From: G016756615 sp035556195
GTDB lineage: Bacteria > Pseudomonadota > Alphaproteobacteria > Rhizobiales > Rhizobiaceae
Direction: 5' to 3'
DNA length: 64,000 bases
Assembly: GCA_035556195.1 (NCBI GenBank)
Contig: DATMFK010000017.1
Location: 186,001-250,000, forward strand
The notes beneath the pieces are model-generated. The model made no database searches. It had not been told where the DNA came from and saw nothing but the letters and a program-made list of their open reading frames with translations. The translations under genes and the position numbers were made by a program. Below are positions 47,265-55,784 of this stretch, piece after piece; the first letter of the stretch is position 1, and the number at the start of each line of letters is the position of its first letter.

Positions 47265-47300
47265 GACTAGAGCCGGGCGGTCACTGCCGCCCGAGCCAAA

Positions 47301-47342
47301 GAAAGCAAAACGCCGGGACAATGGTCCCGGCGTTTTGCTTTC
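47301..47342. terminator. Strong bidirectional terminator
   Basis: Perfect 19-bp arms, 47301-47319 and 47324-47342, around AATG; the stem has a GC core (CGCCGGGAC/GTCCCGGCG) flanked by A-rich then T-rich ends (GCAAAA and TTTTGC). It lies between the convergent NodB-fold operon and the flavin-reductase gene, so the T-rich arm serves each direction. Confidence 0.9.
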
Positions 47343-47384
47343 CTGCTAGGCTGGAGCTAGACGTTGACGTGGTTAAGCCTTGCG

Positions 47385-47993
47385 CTACGTCCAGGTCGGG
47401 CGCGTGAGCTGAAAGCGGTCCGAAGCCCGCAGATAGTCGTTGCCGGTCAGTCGGCCAACCGGGCGATAGACCTGCTGGTCTATGCGCCGCGTGGCGAGAT
47501 CCACTAGGCCGTCGCGGGCGTGCATCAGCACGACCTCGACCAGCAGAATCTGCCGGTCGGGGACCTTCGTCAGACAGTCGACCAGCTGGCACTCGAAGGC
47601 GAACGGCGCCTCGGCGATGCGTGGTACGCCAACCTTCTCGCCCGGCACTAGCGTCAGCCCGGCCAATTCGGCCTCGCTCACATCGGGCGGTGCGTCCAGC
47701 GCGCAAAGATTCATAGCCAGGGCCAGATCCTCGTCCACTAGGTTGACGACCAACTCACCCCGCTCGATAACGTGGCGCGAGGTGTCCTTCATGCTGCCGT
47801 CGGGATTATTCTTCACTCCGATGGCAAGGATCGCCGGTGCCTCGCCCAGCACACCAAAAAAGCTGAAAGGCGCGGCATTGTCCTGCCCGGCAAGCGACCG
47901 CGAGGAGACAAGCGCGATCGGCCGCGGCACAATTGAACCGGCCAGCAGCTTATACTGGTCGCTAGGGACGAGGTCGTTCAGGTCGATCCGCAT
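47385..47993 (-). CDS. Flavin reductase-like FMN-binding protein
   Basis: A 202-residue protein of the split-barrel flavin reductase-like domain family. The core SIVPRPIALVSSRSLAGQDNAAPFSFFGVLGEAP (cut as SIVPRPIALVSS and NAAPFSFFGVLG) is the FMN-binding signature, followed by KDTSRHVIERGELVVN. Such proteins reduce free flavin for a partner oxygenase or act as FMN-dependent enzymes. No oxygenase gene is in the window next to it. It begins one base before the end of the C45 peptidase gene on the same strand, so the two form an operon. Confidence 0.86.
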   Translation of the reverse strand: MRIDLNDLVPSDQYKLLAGSIVPRPIALVSSRSLAGQDNAAPFSFFGVLGEAPAILAIGVKNNPDGSMKDTSRHVIERGELVVNLVDEDLALAMNLCALDAPPDVSEAELAGLTLVPGEKVGVPRIAEAPFAFECQLVDCLTKVPDRQILLVEVVLMHARDGLVDLATRRIDQQVYRPVGRLTGNDYLRASDRFQLTRPTWT

Positions 47994-47994
47994 G

Positions 47995-49158
47995 TCAGGC
48001 CGTCAGGAACACGGGTTTCACGCCGGCGGATTTCGGCTCCTCGATGTCCATCGCTAGTTCGTAGGTGGTAAACTCGGGGCAGAGCGCCGGCAGCATGGCG
48101 ACATGCATCTGACCCAGCGTCGGTTCCATCAACACGGTGGCGACTGTGGCCGACAGGTTGGTGACCTTGCTGGGACGGGGCGGCCGGCACACCGACCAGG
48201 GAGTCTCGAAATCGTCCAGCAGCGCATTGGCAGCATCGGTCAGCGTCGCCTTGCCCAGATGCGGCTCGATCAACTGACGCACGCGGATATCGCGATAGAG
48301 CGAGTCCGGCATATTGCGCACCCCGCGCTCGACCAGTTTGCTGAGGGCGATCGGGCTCTGGAAATGGTTGGCATGGACCAAGGCGCCGCGCTCGGGCAGA
48401 ACCAGGAAGGTTTCGTCTGGCGCGCATTCCAGGTTGACCACGACACCGTTGCACTGGGCCAGCATCATATTGTTGGAACAGGATTTCGGCGTGCAATAGA
48501 CAATCGCCAGCGCCTCCGCGTAGCGGCGTTGCTCCAGCGCCTTGCGGCGGATGAACGGCAGCGGGACGCCCAGGGTGCTATAGTCGCGGTCGCTCTCGAG
48601 ATAATTGGCAGTAATCGAGATCCCGGCCGCGTTCATCCCCGATCGCGCCAGACCGCCGGCCTCGGTATAGGTCAACACATCGGGGCCATCCTCGCGACGA
48701 ATGCGCAGCACCACGGTGGTTTCAGAGCATTCGGCCTTCCAGTCCCAGTTCTGTGCGTGGATCAGCCGGCCCGAAGAGGTCGCCTCGGGAAGCAGCGCAA
48801 GGCCGGTGCAACCGTCGGGCTCCTGGTCCCGCGGCGCCTGTGCGCCCCGCTGTTCCGCCAGTTTCAGGATTTCCGTGCGGGCATTGAGCAGAACGACATC
48901 ACCATAGGCGACTCCAGCCCCTTCGGCGATGCCTTTCATCTCCTCGACATAGGCCGGGTCAAAGGCGGAAATCGTTGGTTCGAAGGTGATCGCCAAATCA
49001 CGGATCTCGGTCGGACCCAGCTTCCGGGCTGCGAGTTGCTCTGAATAATGTGCAATCCCGAGTACAATCCGGTCGCGCGCTTGTTCACCATACTGCCGGC
49101 CGCGTTCGCGCGGGGGGCCGGAAACCTCGACGAGGGGGCTGGGGATTGGTTTTCCCAT
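47995..49158 (-). CDS. C45-family Ntn-hydrolase (acyl-CoA:6-APA acyltransferase-like)
   Basis: A 387-residue protein of peptidase family C45. These enzymes are made as inactive precursors that cut themselves between Gly and Cys; here the site is Gly116-Cys117 in PDGCTGLALL, matching the DGCT of fungal isopenicillin N acyltransferase. Downstream SGRLIHAQNWDW and RSGMNAAGIS are also family marks. Known members transfer or hydrolyse acyl groups on amino nitrogens. No signal peptide is seen. ATG 49158 is chosen over an upstream codon at 49191. It heads a two-gene unit divergent from a GntR gene. Confidence 0.87.
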   Translation of the reverse strand: MGKPIPSPLVEVSGPPRERGRQYGEQARDRIVLGIAHYSEQLAARKLGPTEIRDLAITFEPTISAFDPAYVEEMKGIAEGAGVAYGDVVLLNARTEILKLAEQRGAQAPRDQEPDGCTGLALLPEATSSGRLIHAQNWDWKAECSETTVVLRIRREDGPDVLTYTEAGGLARSGMNAAGISITANYLESDRDYSTLGVPLPFIRRKALEQRRYAEALAIVYCTPKSCSNNMMLAQCNGVVVNLECAPDETFLVLPERGALVHANHFQSPIALSKLVERGVRNMPDSLYRDIRVRQLIEPHLGKATLTDAANALLDDFETPWSVCRPPRPSKVTNLSATVATVLMEPTLGQMHVAMLPALCPEFTTYELAMDIEEPKSAGVKPVFLTA

Positions 49159-49301
49159 ATTATCAATTCCATATGTGCATCCGGGACCCACGGCAGACCG
49201 CTGCGTTGAACTTGAGAAGAAACGGCGCTAGCATCCCGGCGGTGTTAAGGCGACGGTTCTAGTTTTGCACTTCTCGATCAAATAATGCAATAGGGGCTGT
49301 A

Positions 49302-50201
49302 ATGACAGCGGGACAGCGTTTGCAGGACGAGATCCTGAACGGGATACGTAGGCTGCTGATCGAAGATGGTCTGCAGCCGGGCGACCGTATCGTTGAGAGC
49401 CGGCTGGCAGAGCGGTTGCGCATCTCGCGTACACCGGTGCGCAGCGCACTCGATTCGCTGGCCGAGCAGGGGTTTATCCGCCGGGTGCGCAACCGTGGCG
49501 TCGAACTGGTCAGCCTGCCCGAAGCCCCAGCCGCCGAGCCCGCCGATCCGCGCGAGAATGGCGAACTGGTGCTGCAGATTTCACACGACCGCAACCTCGG
49601 TCATCTGGCGGATGAGGTGACCGAAACCGAACTCATGCGCCGCTACAACATTAGCCGCAACGAGGTAAACCGCCTGCTGGAGCGGCTGGCCGATCTGGGG
49701 GTGGTCGAGCGCAAACTGGGCTACGGCTGGCGCTTTGTCGACAGCCTGCGCGATGCCGCCGCACGGCTCGAAAGCTTCAAGTTCCGCGCCGTCATCGAAC
49801 CGGCCGGCCTGCTGATGCCCGGCTTCCGGCTCGACCCGTCCTGGATACGCACCATGCGCGATCGCCATCGCAGGTTCAGCGAAATGGAATGGCAAGACAG
49901 CCACAGCGTGGCGTTCTTCGACATGAACGCCGCCTTCCACGAGGGCTTGGCGGCCGGATCTGGAAACCGCTATATTCTAGACGCCATCCAGCGGCAGAAC
50001 CAACTGCGCCGACTGCTGAACTACGACTGGATCTATGGGTCGGATCGGGTTCAGCAGGTCTGTCGCGAGCACATCGCCGTGCTCGACAATATCGAGGCCG
50101 GCGATCTCGAGATGGCGGCCCTTCTGCTGCGCCGGCATATAGAGCATTCCATCGCGTTGCGTCAGAATTTCGGGAGCAAACCCGCCCCGGAGGCCGACTG
50201 A
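49302..50201 (+). CDS. GntR/FCD regulator with an extra winged helix
   Basis: A 299-residue regulator, about 70 residues longer than usual. The first winged helix (about 5-72) has ESRLAERLRISRTPVRSAL; a second helix-turn-helix (about 100-147) has TETELMRRYNISRNEVNRLL followed by a wing-like GVVERKLGYGWRF; the FCD ligand domain follows (about 155-290) with FHEGL and REHIAVLDNI. It is divergent from the C45 gene across 143 bp, which contains TTGCA and TGCAA at 49265-49290 as a possible operator. It may control the C45/flavin-reductase unit; not shown. Confidence 0.88.
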   Translation: MTAGQRLQDEILNGIRRLLIEDGLQPGDRIVESRLAERLRISRTPVRSALDSLAEQGFIRRVRNRGVELVSLPEAPAAEPADPRENGELVLQISHDRNLGHLADEVTETELMRRYNISRNEVNRLLERLADLGVVERKLGYGWRFVDSLRDAAARLESFKFRAVIEPAGLLMPGFRLDPSWIRTMRDRHRRFSEMEWQDSHSVAFFDMNAAFHEGLAAGSGNRYILDAIQRQNQLRRLLNYDWIYGSDRVQQVCREHIAVLDNIEAGDLEMAALLLRRHIEHSIALRQNFGSKPAPEAD

Positions 50202-50378
50202 GGCCCGATTCTCGCATTGATGGATTGTATTGTCGGGAAAATAATACAGAGAATGCGCCCTGCCGCATTGCACTCCGGGAATCGCTCCGGCGCGAGTCCG
50301 ACGGGCTACTCGATAGCCGCGAGGAGCTAATGGCGGGACTTCCACCCACAAGAGTGCACCTCTGCTGAGCGCGCAACG

Positions 50379-50412
50379 GCAAGGCGGGTCCGGGAAACCG
50401 CGGCCGCCTTGC
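50379..50412 (-). terminator. Hairpin after tcuB
   Basis: Perfect 9-bp arms GCAAGGCGG (50379-50387) and CCGCCTTGC (50404-50412) with a 16-base loop, 12 bp beyond the tcuB stop. There is no T-run in the direction of transcription, so it may terminate weakly or need Rho. Confidence 0.4.
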
Positions 50413-50424
50413 AGTCGGTCCGGT

Positions 50425-51519
50425 TCACTTGCTGGTGCCGGCCCGTTTGGCGCGTTTCTTCTGCTCCTCGATGATCAGCGCCGAGAGGCGGAAGAATCCA
50501 TGCACCATCTTGGAATAGGGCAGCAGGACGAAGAAGGCGAAGACCGTCCCGAGATGGAAGGCCAGCAGCGCCGGAACCAGCGCCGTGCCGGTGGCGGCAT
50601 AGAGCGCGAGCCCGCTGGCGGCAACCAGCACCAGCAGCACGATGAATGCCATTTCCCCGCCCTGGACCCGCCGTGCCCCCAACTCGGGGTCGGCGCGCAG
50701 TTTCAGGCGTGCCATTTCGATCCCGCCGAGGATCATCAGCACTCCGCCGGAGAGGCCGAACACCTTCGGCAGGGTCCAGATCGGGTAGGGTGCCGGCCAG
50801 TTCAGCAGGTAGTGCATCAGCGTCGCCGTCGAGGTCGCGGCGAAGCACAGCAGAAATCCAAACATCATCGCCTGATGGGCATAGCGGCGGGCGTTGCTAT
50901 AGCGGTCTTCCTTCTCGAAATTGCAGCCCTCGCCATGGCCGCCGGCCAGGTTCTTCATCTTTGCGACTGAGCCCATCGCGCCGGTCAGATCTGCCAGAGT
51001 GATCCGCCGCCCGCCCGTTTCGCGCCAGTAGCGCAGTAAGCCGATGACCACGCCCACGAGCGGGAGCAGAAAGGCCGGGGCAAAGATCGAGACCAGTGTG
51101 TTGTGCGAGATCCAGGCATAAAATCCCTCGCCCGCCCCCGGCACGCGGCCATGCAGCGAGAACATGAAAGCGGTGATCGCAGCCACCATCGCCAGCATGA
51201 TGATCAGGCCGCGTTCGTGGAAAGCACGGGCCAGCGGCGACGGCCAGACCAAGCGCTCCCAGCTGTCCTGCCGCACCTCGGCCAAGGCGGCAGGGATGTT
51301 CAGCGCGAACTCATGCGGCGCGATATACTGGCAGGAATAGGAGCAGCCCCGGCAGTTGTGGCACAGATTGGCCAGGTGGCTGATTTCCCCGTTCGCAAAG
51401 GCCTTGTCGCGGGTCATCGCCGGAAACACCGAGCAGAAGCCCTCGCAATATCGGCAGGCGTTGCAGATCTCCAACTGGCGCCGGGCTTCCTGGATCAGGG
51501 CGGAGGTTTCAAAGGACAT
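50425..51519 (-). CDS. tcuB: Tricarballylate utilisation protein B (Fe-S, heme membrane protein)
   Basis: A 364-residue protein that passes electrons from the reduced flavin of TcuA to the membrane quinone pool. The N-terminus has two CxxCxxCxxxC clusters, Cys19/22/25/29 and Cys53/56/59/63, for [4Fe-4S] centres; the rest has about six hydrophobic segments with histidines (MHYLLNWP, FHLGTVFAFF) suited to heme. It overlaps tcuA by 11 bases. The tcuC transporter gene of the Salmonella cluster is absent. Confidence 0.92.
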   Translation of the reverse strand: MSFETSALIQEARRQLEICNACRYCEGFCSVFPAMTRDKAFANGEISHLANLCHNCRGCSYSCQYIAPHEFALNIPAALAEVRQDSWERLVWPSPLARAFHERGLIIMLAMVAAITAFMFSLHGRVPGAGEGFYAWISHNTLVSIFAPAFLLPLVGVVIGLLRYWRETGGRRITLADLTGAMGSVAKMKNLAGGHGEGCNFEKEDRYSNARRYAHQAMMFGFLLCFAATSTATLMHYLLNWPAPYPIWTLPKVFGLSGGVLMILGGIEMARLKLRADPELGARRVQGGEMAFIVLLVLVAASGLALYAATGTALVPALLAFHLGTVFAFFVLLPYSKMVHGFFRLSALIIEEQKKRAKRAGTSK

Positions 51520-52888
51520 GTTGCGCTGCCTCCCGGCCGGCGATGCGACCGAATACGGTGCCGATGGTCATTCCGAAACCGGCTAGGTAGCCCTGCCCGA
51601 GGATCGAGCCGGCCATGATCTCGCCCGCCGCCCAGACATTGGCCAGCGGCCCGTGGGCGCGCTGGACCCGGGCGGTATCGGATACTTTCAGCCCCAGATA
51701 GGTGAAGGTGACGCCGGGCCGCAGCGCGTAGCCATAGAAGGGCGGCTGATCGATCGGCCGCGCCCAGTTGGTTTTCGGCGGCGTCAACCCTTCGGTCCCC
51801 AGCCCGTCGAGCTCGGTCGGATGGAACCGGCCGGGACGACAGGCCGCGTTGAAATCCGCCACGGTCCGCGCCAGTTTCGCCCCATCGATCCCCAGCTGCG
51901 CGCCCAGTTCCTCCAGCGTGTCGGCCTTGATCGGCGGGAACACCGAGGGCATGAAGAGGTCGATGGATTTGGCATCGATCACCGCATACCCGACCTGGTC
52001 GGGTTGGGCCGCCACCAGCCGGCCCCAGATCGCATAGCGCTTGGGCCAGGTATCCTCGCCCTCGTTGTAGAAGCGGTCACCGTCGCGATTGACCACCACC
52101 GAGAAGGGTACGCAGTCCAGCCGAGTGCAGATGCCGCCGTCGAATTTCGGCGCGCGGCCGTCGATGGCGACACAGTGGCACTGGGTCGGGTCGCCCACGG
52201 TTTCGCCGCCCTGGTCGATCATATCCTTCAGAACCACGCCCCGGTTGTAGGGCGTGCCGCGTATCAGGAAATTTGCCGCTGCCGGCCCCCAGGCGCGGGT
52301 CAGCCATTCCAGGTTCGACTGGAATCCGCCCGAAGCCAGCACAACCGCCTTGCCGCAGATACGTACCGGCGGCGCACCGGCTATCGCGACCTCGGCATGA
52401 GTGAAGGTGTCGTCTTCGAGGCCGATATGGGTCACCTGGGCCTCGTAGACCACCGCGACGTCCAGATCCTCGCAAGTATTGTAGTAGGCATTCACAAGCG
52501 ATTTGCCGCCGCCCAGAAAGAACGCATTGGTGCGTGACAGCGACAGCGTGCCCGATAGCGAGGGTTGGAAACGCACGCCATGCGCCTGCATCCAGGGCAG
52601 ACATTCTTCCGACGTGCGGATGACCATCCGCGCCAGGTGCTCGTCGGTTTTGCCCTCGGTGACCAGCAGAAGGTCATTGAAATACTCGTCTTCCTCATAG
52701 GCGTCGGTCAGCACCGACATCGGTCCGCGGTGCATGCAGCGGAAGTTGCGCGTATGCCGGCTGTTGCCGCCCCGATAGGGCTTCGGGGCGCCCTCGAGGA
52801 TAATGACCTTTGCCCCCGCCTCAGCAGCGGTTATGGCGGCGCAGAGCGCGGCATTGCCGCCGCCGACGACAACGAGATCCCAGATCAT
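51509..52888 (-). CDS. tcuA: FAD-dependent tricarballylate dehydrogenase-type flavoprotein
   Basis: A 459-residue flavoprotein of the fumarate reductase/succinate dehydrogenase family. The FAD dinucleotide motif is VVVGGGNAALCAAITAAEAG at residues 6-25, and the C-terminal flavin-binding end is VWAAGEIMAGSILGQGYLAGFG. TcuA of Salmonella oxidises tricarballylate to cis-aconitate; here the substrate may differ, since the surrounding genes handle an amide-type compound. It lies between its gntR gene (70 bp upstream) and tcuB on one strand. Confidence 0.9.
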   Translation of the reverse strand: MIWDLVVVGGGNAALCAAITAAEAGAKVIILEGAPKPYRGGNSRHTRNFRCMHRGPMSVLTDAYEEDEYFNDLLLVTEGKTDEHLARMVIRTSEECLPWMQAHGVRFQPSLSGTLSLSRTNAFFLGGGKSLVNAYYNTCEDLDVAVVYEAQVTHIGLEDDTFTHAEVAIAGAPPVRICGKAVVLASGGFQSNLEWLTRAWGPAAANFLIRGTPYNRGVVLKDMIDQGGETVGDPTQCHCVAIDGRAPKFDGGICTRLDCVPFSVVVNRDGDRFYNEGEDTWPKRYAIWGRLVAAQPDQVGYAVIDAKSIDLFMPSVFPPIKADTLEELGAQLGIDGAKLARTVADFNAACRPGRFHPTELDGLGTEGLTPPKTNWARPIDQPPFYGYALRPGVTFTYLGLKVSDTARVQRAHGPLANVWAAGEIMAGSILGQGYLAGFGMTIGTVFGRIAGREAAQHVL

Positions 52889-52958
52889 ATCGGTGGGTGA
52901 TGTGGTTCGGCGCTGGTGGCGTGTCATGGCTGACCTGTCTTCCTGCGGCGGCGGCCGG

Positions 52959-53624
52959 TTATTCTTCGAGCGGGCGTTCGTAACGCCGCAAGGTGCGCAG
53001 GCGCACCATTTGCGCCGCTTCCATATGGGCGCGCATTGCGGATTCGGCGGCCTGGCCGTCGCGGGCTATCAGCGCATCGAGGACGGTCTGGTGTTCGCGG
53101 GCGGCAATTGCGGTGCGGTCGGCTTCAAGCAGAGTCGTTGGACCAAGGATCAGCATTGTCTTCTGCAGCCCGCGCATCGAGCGCAGCAAAAACCGATTGC
53201 GCGCGGCCTCGAGCAGCATCGCGTGGAACTGTCGGTTCAGCCGGGCCGCCTGTTGATTGTCCCCGGCGGCGGCAAATTCGGAGTTCAGCTCGTGCAACTG
53301 GCACAACTCCGCCTCGTTGGCAGCGCGCGCTGCCAGACGGGCCGCCGTGCCCTCGAGCACGACCCGCATCTCGTAGAGCTCCATCACTTCCGGGTAGTCG
53401 AGCACCCGCACCGTTGCACCCTGCCTGGGCTGGTGGACAACCAGCCCGTCCGCTTCGAGCAGCCGGATCGCCTCGCGCACCGGGGTACGCGAAAGGCCCA
53501 GACGCTCCGCAATCTCCACCTCGCGCAGCCGCATCCCTGGCAGCAGGCGAGCGTCGCGGATTTCCTCCAGCAAGCGGCGGTAGACCCCCAGGCCCTGAGG
53601 CGTCTCTTCTGTTGCTTCAGTCAT
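52959..53624 (-). CDS. GntR/FCD-family regulator of the tcu unit
   Basis: A 221-residue regulator of normal length. The winged helix (about 13-75) has VEIAERLGLSRTPVREAIRL, and the FCD domain (about 82-205) has LNRQFHAMLLEAA and EHQTVLDALIARD. It is the first gene of a unit with tcuA and tcuB, as in tcuR-tcuABC type clusters, though TcuR of Salmonella is a LysR protein. The start ATG at 53624 is chosen over upstream codons because the domain begins directly after it. It probably binds the inverted repeat just upstream. Confidence 0.9.
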   Translation of the reverse strand: MTEATEETPQGLGVYRRLLEEIRDARLLPGMRLREVEIAERLGLSRTPVREAIRLLEADGLVVHQPRQGATVRVLDYPEVMELYEMRVVLEGTAARLAARAANEAELCQLHELNSEFAAAGDNQQAARLNRQFHAMLLEAARNRFLLRSMRGLQKTMLILGPTTLLEADRTAIAAREHQTVLDALIARDGQAAESAMRAHMEAAQMVRLRTLRRYERPLEE

Positions 53625-54190
53625 GGTATCCTCTTGTATGCAGCGGGATACATTCATTGCGATCTCGCCGTCAAGACGGTCGAAACCGGCTTGGTGGTGC
53701 GATCCGGACGGAAGTGGCCGAACGACTCTCAACATCGACCGGCATAGAGCTGCCGGGATCAGGACCTGTCGTCATTAGAGCCAAGGCAGGGCGCGGACGA
53801 GGTGGATGAAAGGCTGCGCTTTGGCTACCGGTCGAGACCGGGCCTGCGCTGCGTTGTGGACGTGTCAGCCGGTGAGGCTCACTTTTCTCAGCGCGTCGAC
53901 CATGACGCGAATCATGGTCGCCAATCCCCGGCGCGAGCAGCCGATCGCTTCGTCAGCTCTTTCTTTCGAGCGGCGGCGGCGCTGTGCCGGTGGGTTCCGG
54001 CGACAATTGCACCGATGGCCTACTCGCTGGCCGGATCATCAACTCAAGCATGCTTGATGACCCAGACTCCCATTGTGGGTGAGGCCTGAGTCATAGGAGA
54101 ACCGGGACGGGCACGTCATGACCGATAAGGTCGCGTGAATGTCTGCTATTTCGACGAGGACCATGGACCGAGAAGCGGCACGGCATCTCC
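53625..54190. other. 0.57-kb stretch without a supportable gene
   Basis: Between the gntR-tcuAB unit and the SDR gene. No frame has a plausible start and recognisable product. Several short minus-strand runs are interrupted by stops. It contains GACTC and GAGTC in inverted order at about 54063-54090 and a gntR operator-like repeat at its left end. It forms the right edge of the block with different codon use, so it may hold decayed mobile DNA, but nothing proves it. Confidence 0.45.
53635..53652. promoter_or_regulatory. Inverted repeat upstream of gntR-tcuAB
   Basis: TGTAT and ATACA separated by eight bases, 10 bases before the gntR start codon. The half-site resembles FCD-type GntR operators. 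Its closeness to the start suggests autorepression; inferred. Confidence 0.45.
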
Positions 54191-54967
54191 CTAAAACGGC
54201 GTGTCGCCGCCATCGACGCTGATCGACTGGCCACGAATGATCTGGGCCGCATCCGACAAGAGGAAGACGATCACGCGTCCGACCTCGATCGGCAGGATGT
54301 GGCGACCGAGCTGATGAGGGACCATGTTCTTCATCATCTTCTCGGACTCCGCCGCATCGCCGCCGGTGATGAAGTCGGCTACGGTTTTCAACATGTCCGT
54401 TGCGACGCCGCCGGGACAGACCGCATTGACGTTGATCTTCTTCTCGGCCCATTCGAGCGACAGTGATCGGGTCAGGTTGATGACCGCCGCCTTTGAAGCG
54501 TTGTACCCGGCCATGTTGCGGTAGCCGACCTTGCCGGCATTCGACGCGATATTGACGATGGCTCCGCCCTTGTCGCTGAATTGCCGGGCGGCCGCCTGGG
54601 AGGCGAGCATCACGCCCTTCACATTGACGGCGAATTCCAGGTCGAGATTGGCTGGGGTCGCCGCCTCGGCCGGTCCGAGCCTTACCACGCCGGCATTGTT
54701 CACCAGTCCGTCGAAGCGGCCGAACTTGCCGGCAAGCTGGACAAAAGCGGCATCGAGGCTCGCCGGGTCGGTTACGTCCGCCGAGATCGCAACGACCTTG
54801 TCGCCGTCAGGATCGAGATTGGCCGCTGCCTCGGCGAGCTTCGTGCCTGGCAGATCGAGCAAACCGACCCTGCCGCCCGCCTCGATGATCGCTTCGGCGA
54901 TGCCACGCGCGATCCCGCCCGCCCCGCCTGTCACGGCGATGACCTTGTCCTGAAGTACCTTCATCAT
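54191..54967 (-). CDS. SDR-family oxidoreductase
   Basis: A 258-residue classical short-chain dehydrogenase. The nucleotide motif is TGGAGGIARG near residue 11-20, with Asp in GLLDLPG (about residue 38) favouring NAD; the catalytic set is NNAG, Ser in NIASNAGKVG and YNASK. It ends the leftward unit with the second SDR, a nucleoside phosphorylase, an amidohydrolase and a nucleoside importer, 16 bp after the second SDR. It probably oxidises a sugar or sugar derivative released from a nucleoside. The paired ATGs at 54967 and 54964 are equally possible starts. Confidence 0.88.
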   Translation of the reverse strand: MMKVLQDKVIAVTGGAGGIARGIAEAIIEAGGRVGLLDLPGTKLAEAAANLDPDGDKVVAISADVTDPASLDAAFVQLAGKFGRFDGLVNNAGVVRLGPAEAATPANLDLEFAVNVKGVMLASQAAARQFSDKGGAIVNIASNAGKVGYRNMAGYNASKAAVINLTRSLSLEWAEKKINVNAVCPGGVATDMLKTVADFITGGDAAESEKMMKNMVPHQLGRHILPIEVGRVIVFLLSDAAQIIRGQSISVDGGDTPF

Positions 54968-54983
54968 TTCACCTTTCGGATTT

Positions 54984-55775
54984 TCACCACGTCGGATGGG
55001 TGGAGACGCCGCCGTCGACGACGAGGTCGGCTCCCGTGATCCAGCGCGCAGCATCGGAGACGAGGAACAGCGCCGCGTCGGCGATATCTTCCGGCTGGCC
55101 TAGTCGGCCAAGTGGCGCGGCCTTCTTCCAGCGCGCGACGCCTTCCGGCCAGCCTTCCTCGATGCCATCGCGATGGATGAGGCCGGGGCAGATCGCATTG
55201 ACACGGACGCCGAGGCTGCCGAATTCCAGCGCTGCTGCCTTGGTGAACATCAGCAGAGCTGCCTTGGAGGTGGCGTAATGGGCATGCCCCGGCGCGGGAT
55301 GGTGGCCTTCGATCGAAGCGATGTTGACGACCGAACCTCCTCCCGTCTTCTCGGCCCTGACATGCTCGGCGAAAGCCCGCGTAAGCAGGAAAGGGCCGCC
55401 GGCATTGATCGCCATCATTGTCGACCAACTCGCTTCGGAAATGTCGAGGAGCCCCTCGACCGGCTGATGGCCGGCATTGTTGACGACTGCATGCAGGCTG
55501 CCGAACGACTTGAGCGTGTGGTCGACAAGGGCGGCAACGCCCGCCGTCTTGGCGATGTCGGCCTGCGCCGCTGCGGCTCTGCCACCCTTGCGCTGGATGT
55601 CAGCGACCACCGTATCCGCGCCGGCACGATTGCCGTTGTAATGGCATACGACATTGGCGCCGGCTTCCGCCATGCGCCGCGCAATGCCGGAACCTATTCC
55701 GCCGCTCGCCCCGGTCACGATGACGGTGCGGCCGGAAAGATCGAGAAGCTTTGCGACGGGATGGACTGAAGTCAT
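54984..55775 (-). CDS. SDR-family oxidoreductase
   Basis: A 263-residue classical SDR. The motif TGASGGIGSGIA is at residues 21-32, the segment after it (CHYNGNRAGAD) has Asn/Arg rather than Asp, which favours NADP, and the catalytic residues are in NNAGHQ, NIASIEG and YATSK. It is only distantly like its neighbour. It starts nine bases after the purine nucleoside phosphorylase stop. A shared role on the pentose part of nucleosides is inferred from the operon. Confidence 0.88.
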   Translation of the reverse strand: MTSVHPVAKLLDLSGRTVIVTGASGGIGSGIARRMAEAGANVVCHYNGNRAGADTVVADIQRKGGRAAAAQADIAKTAGVAALVDHTLKSFGSLHAVVNNAGHQPVEGLLDISEASWSTMMAINAGGPFLLTRAFAEHVRAEKTGGGSVVNIASIEGHHPAPGHAHYATSKAALLMFTKAAALEFGSLGVRVNAICPGLIHRDGIEEGWPEGVARWKKAAPLGRLGQPEDIADAALFLVSDAARWITGADLVVDGGVSTHPTW

Positions 55776-55784
55776 GGTCGTTCC

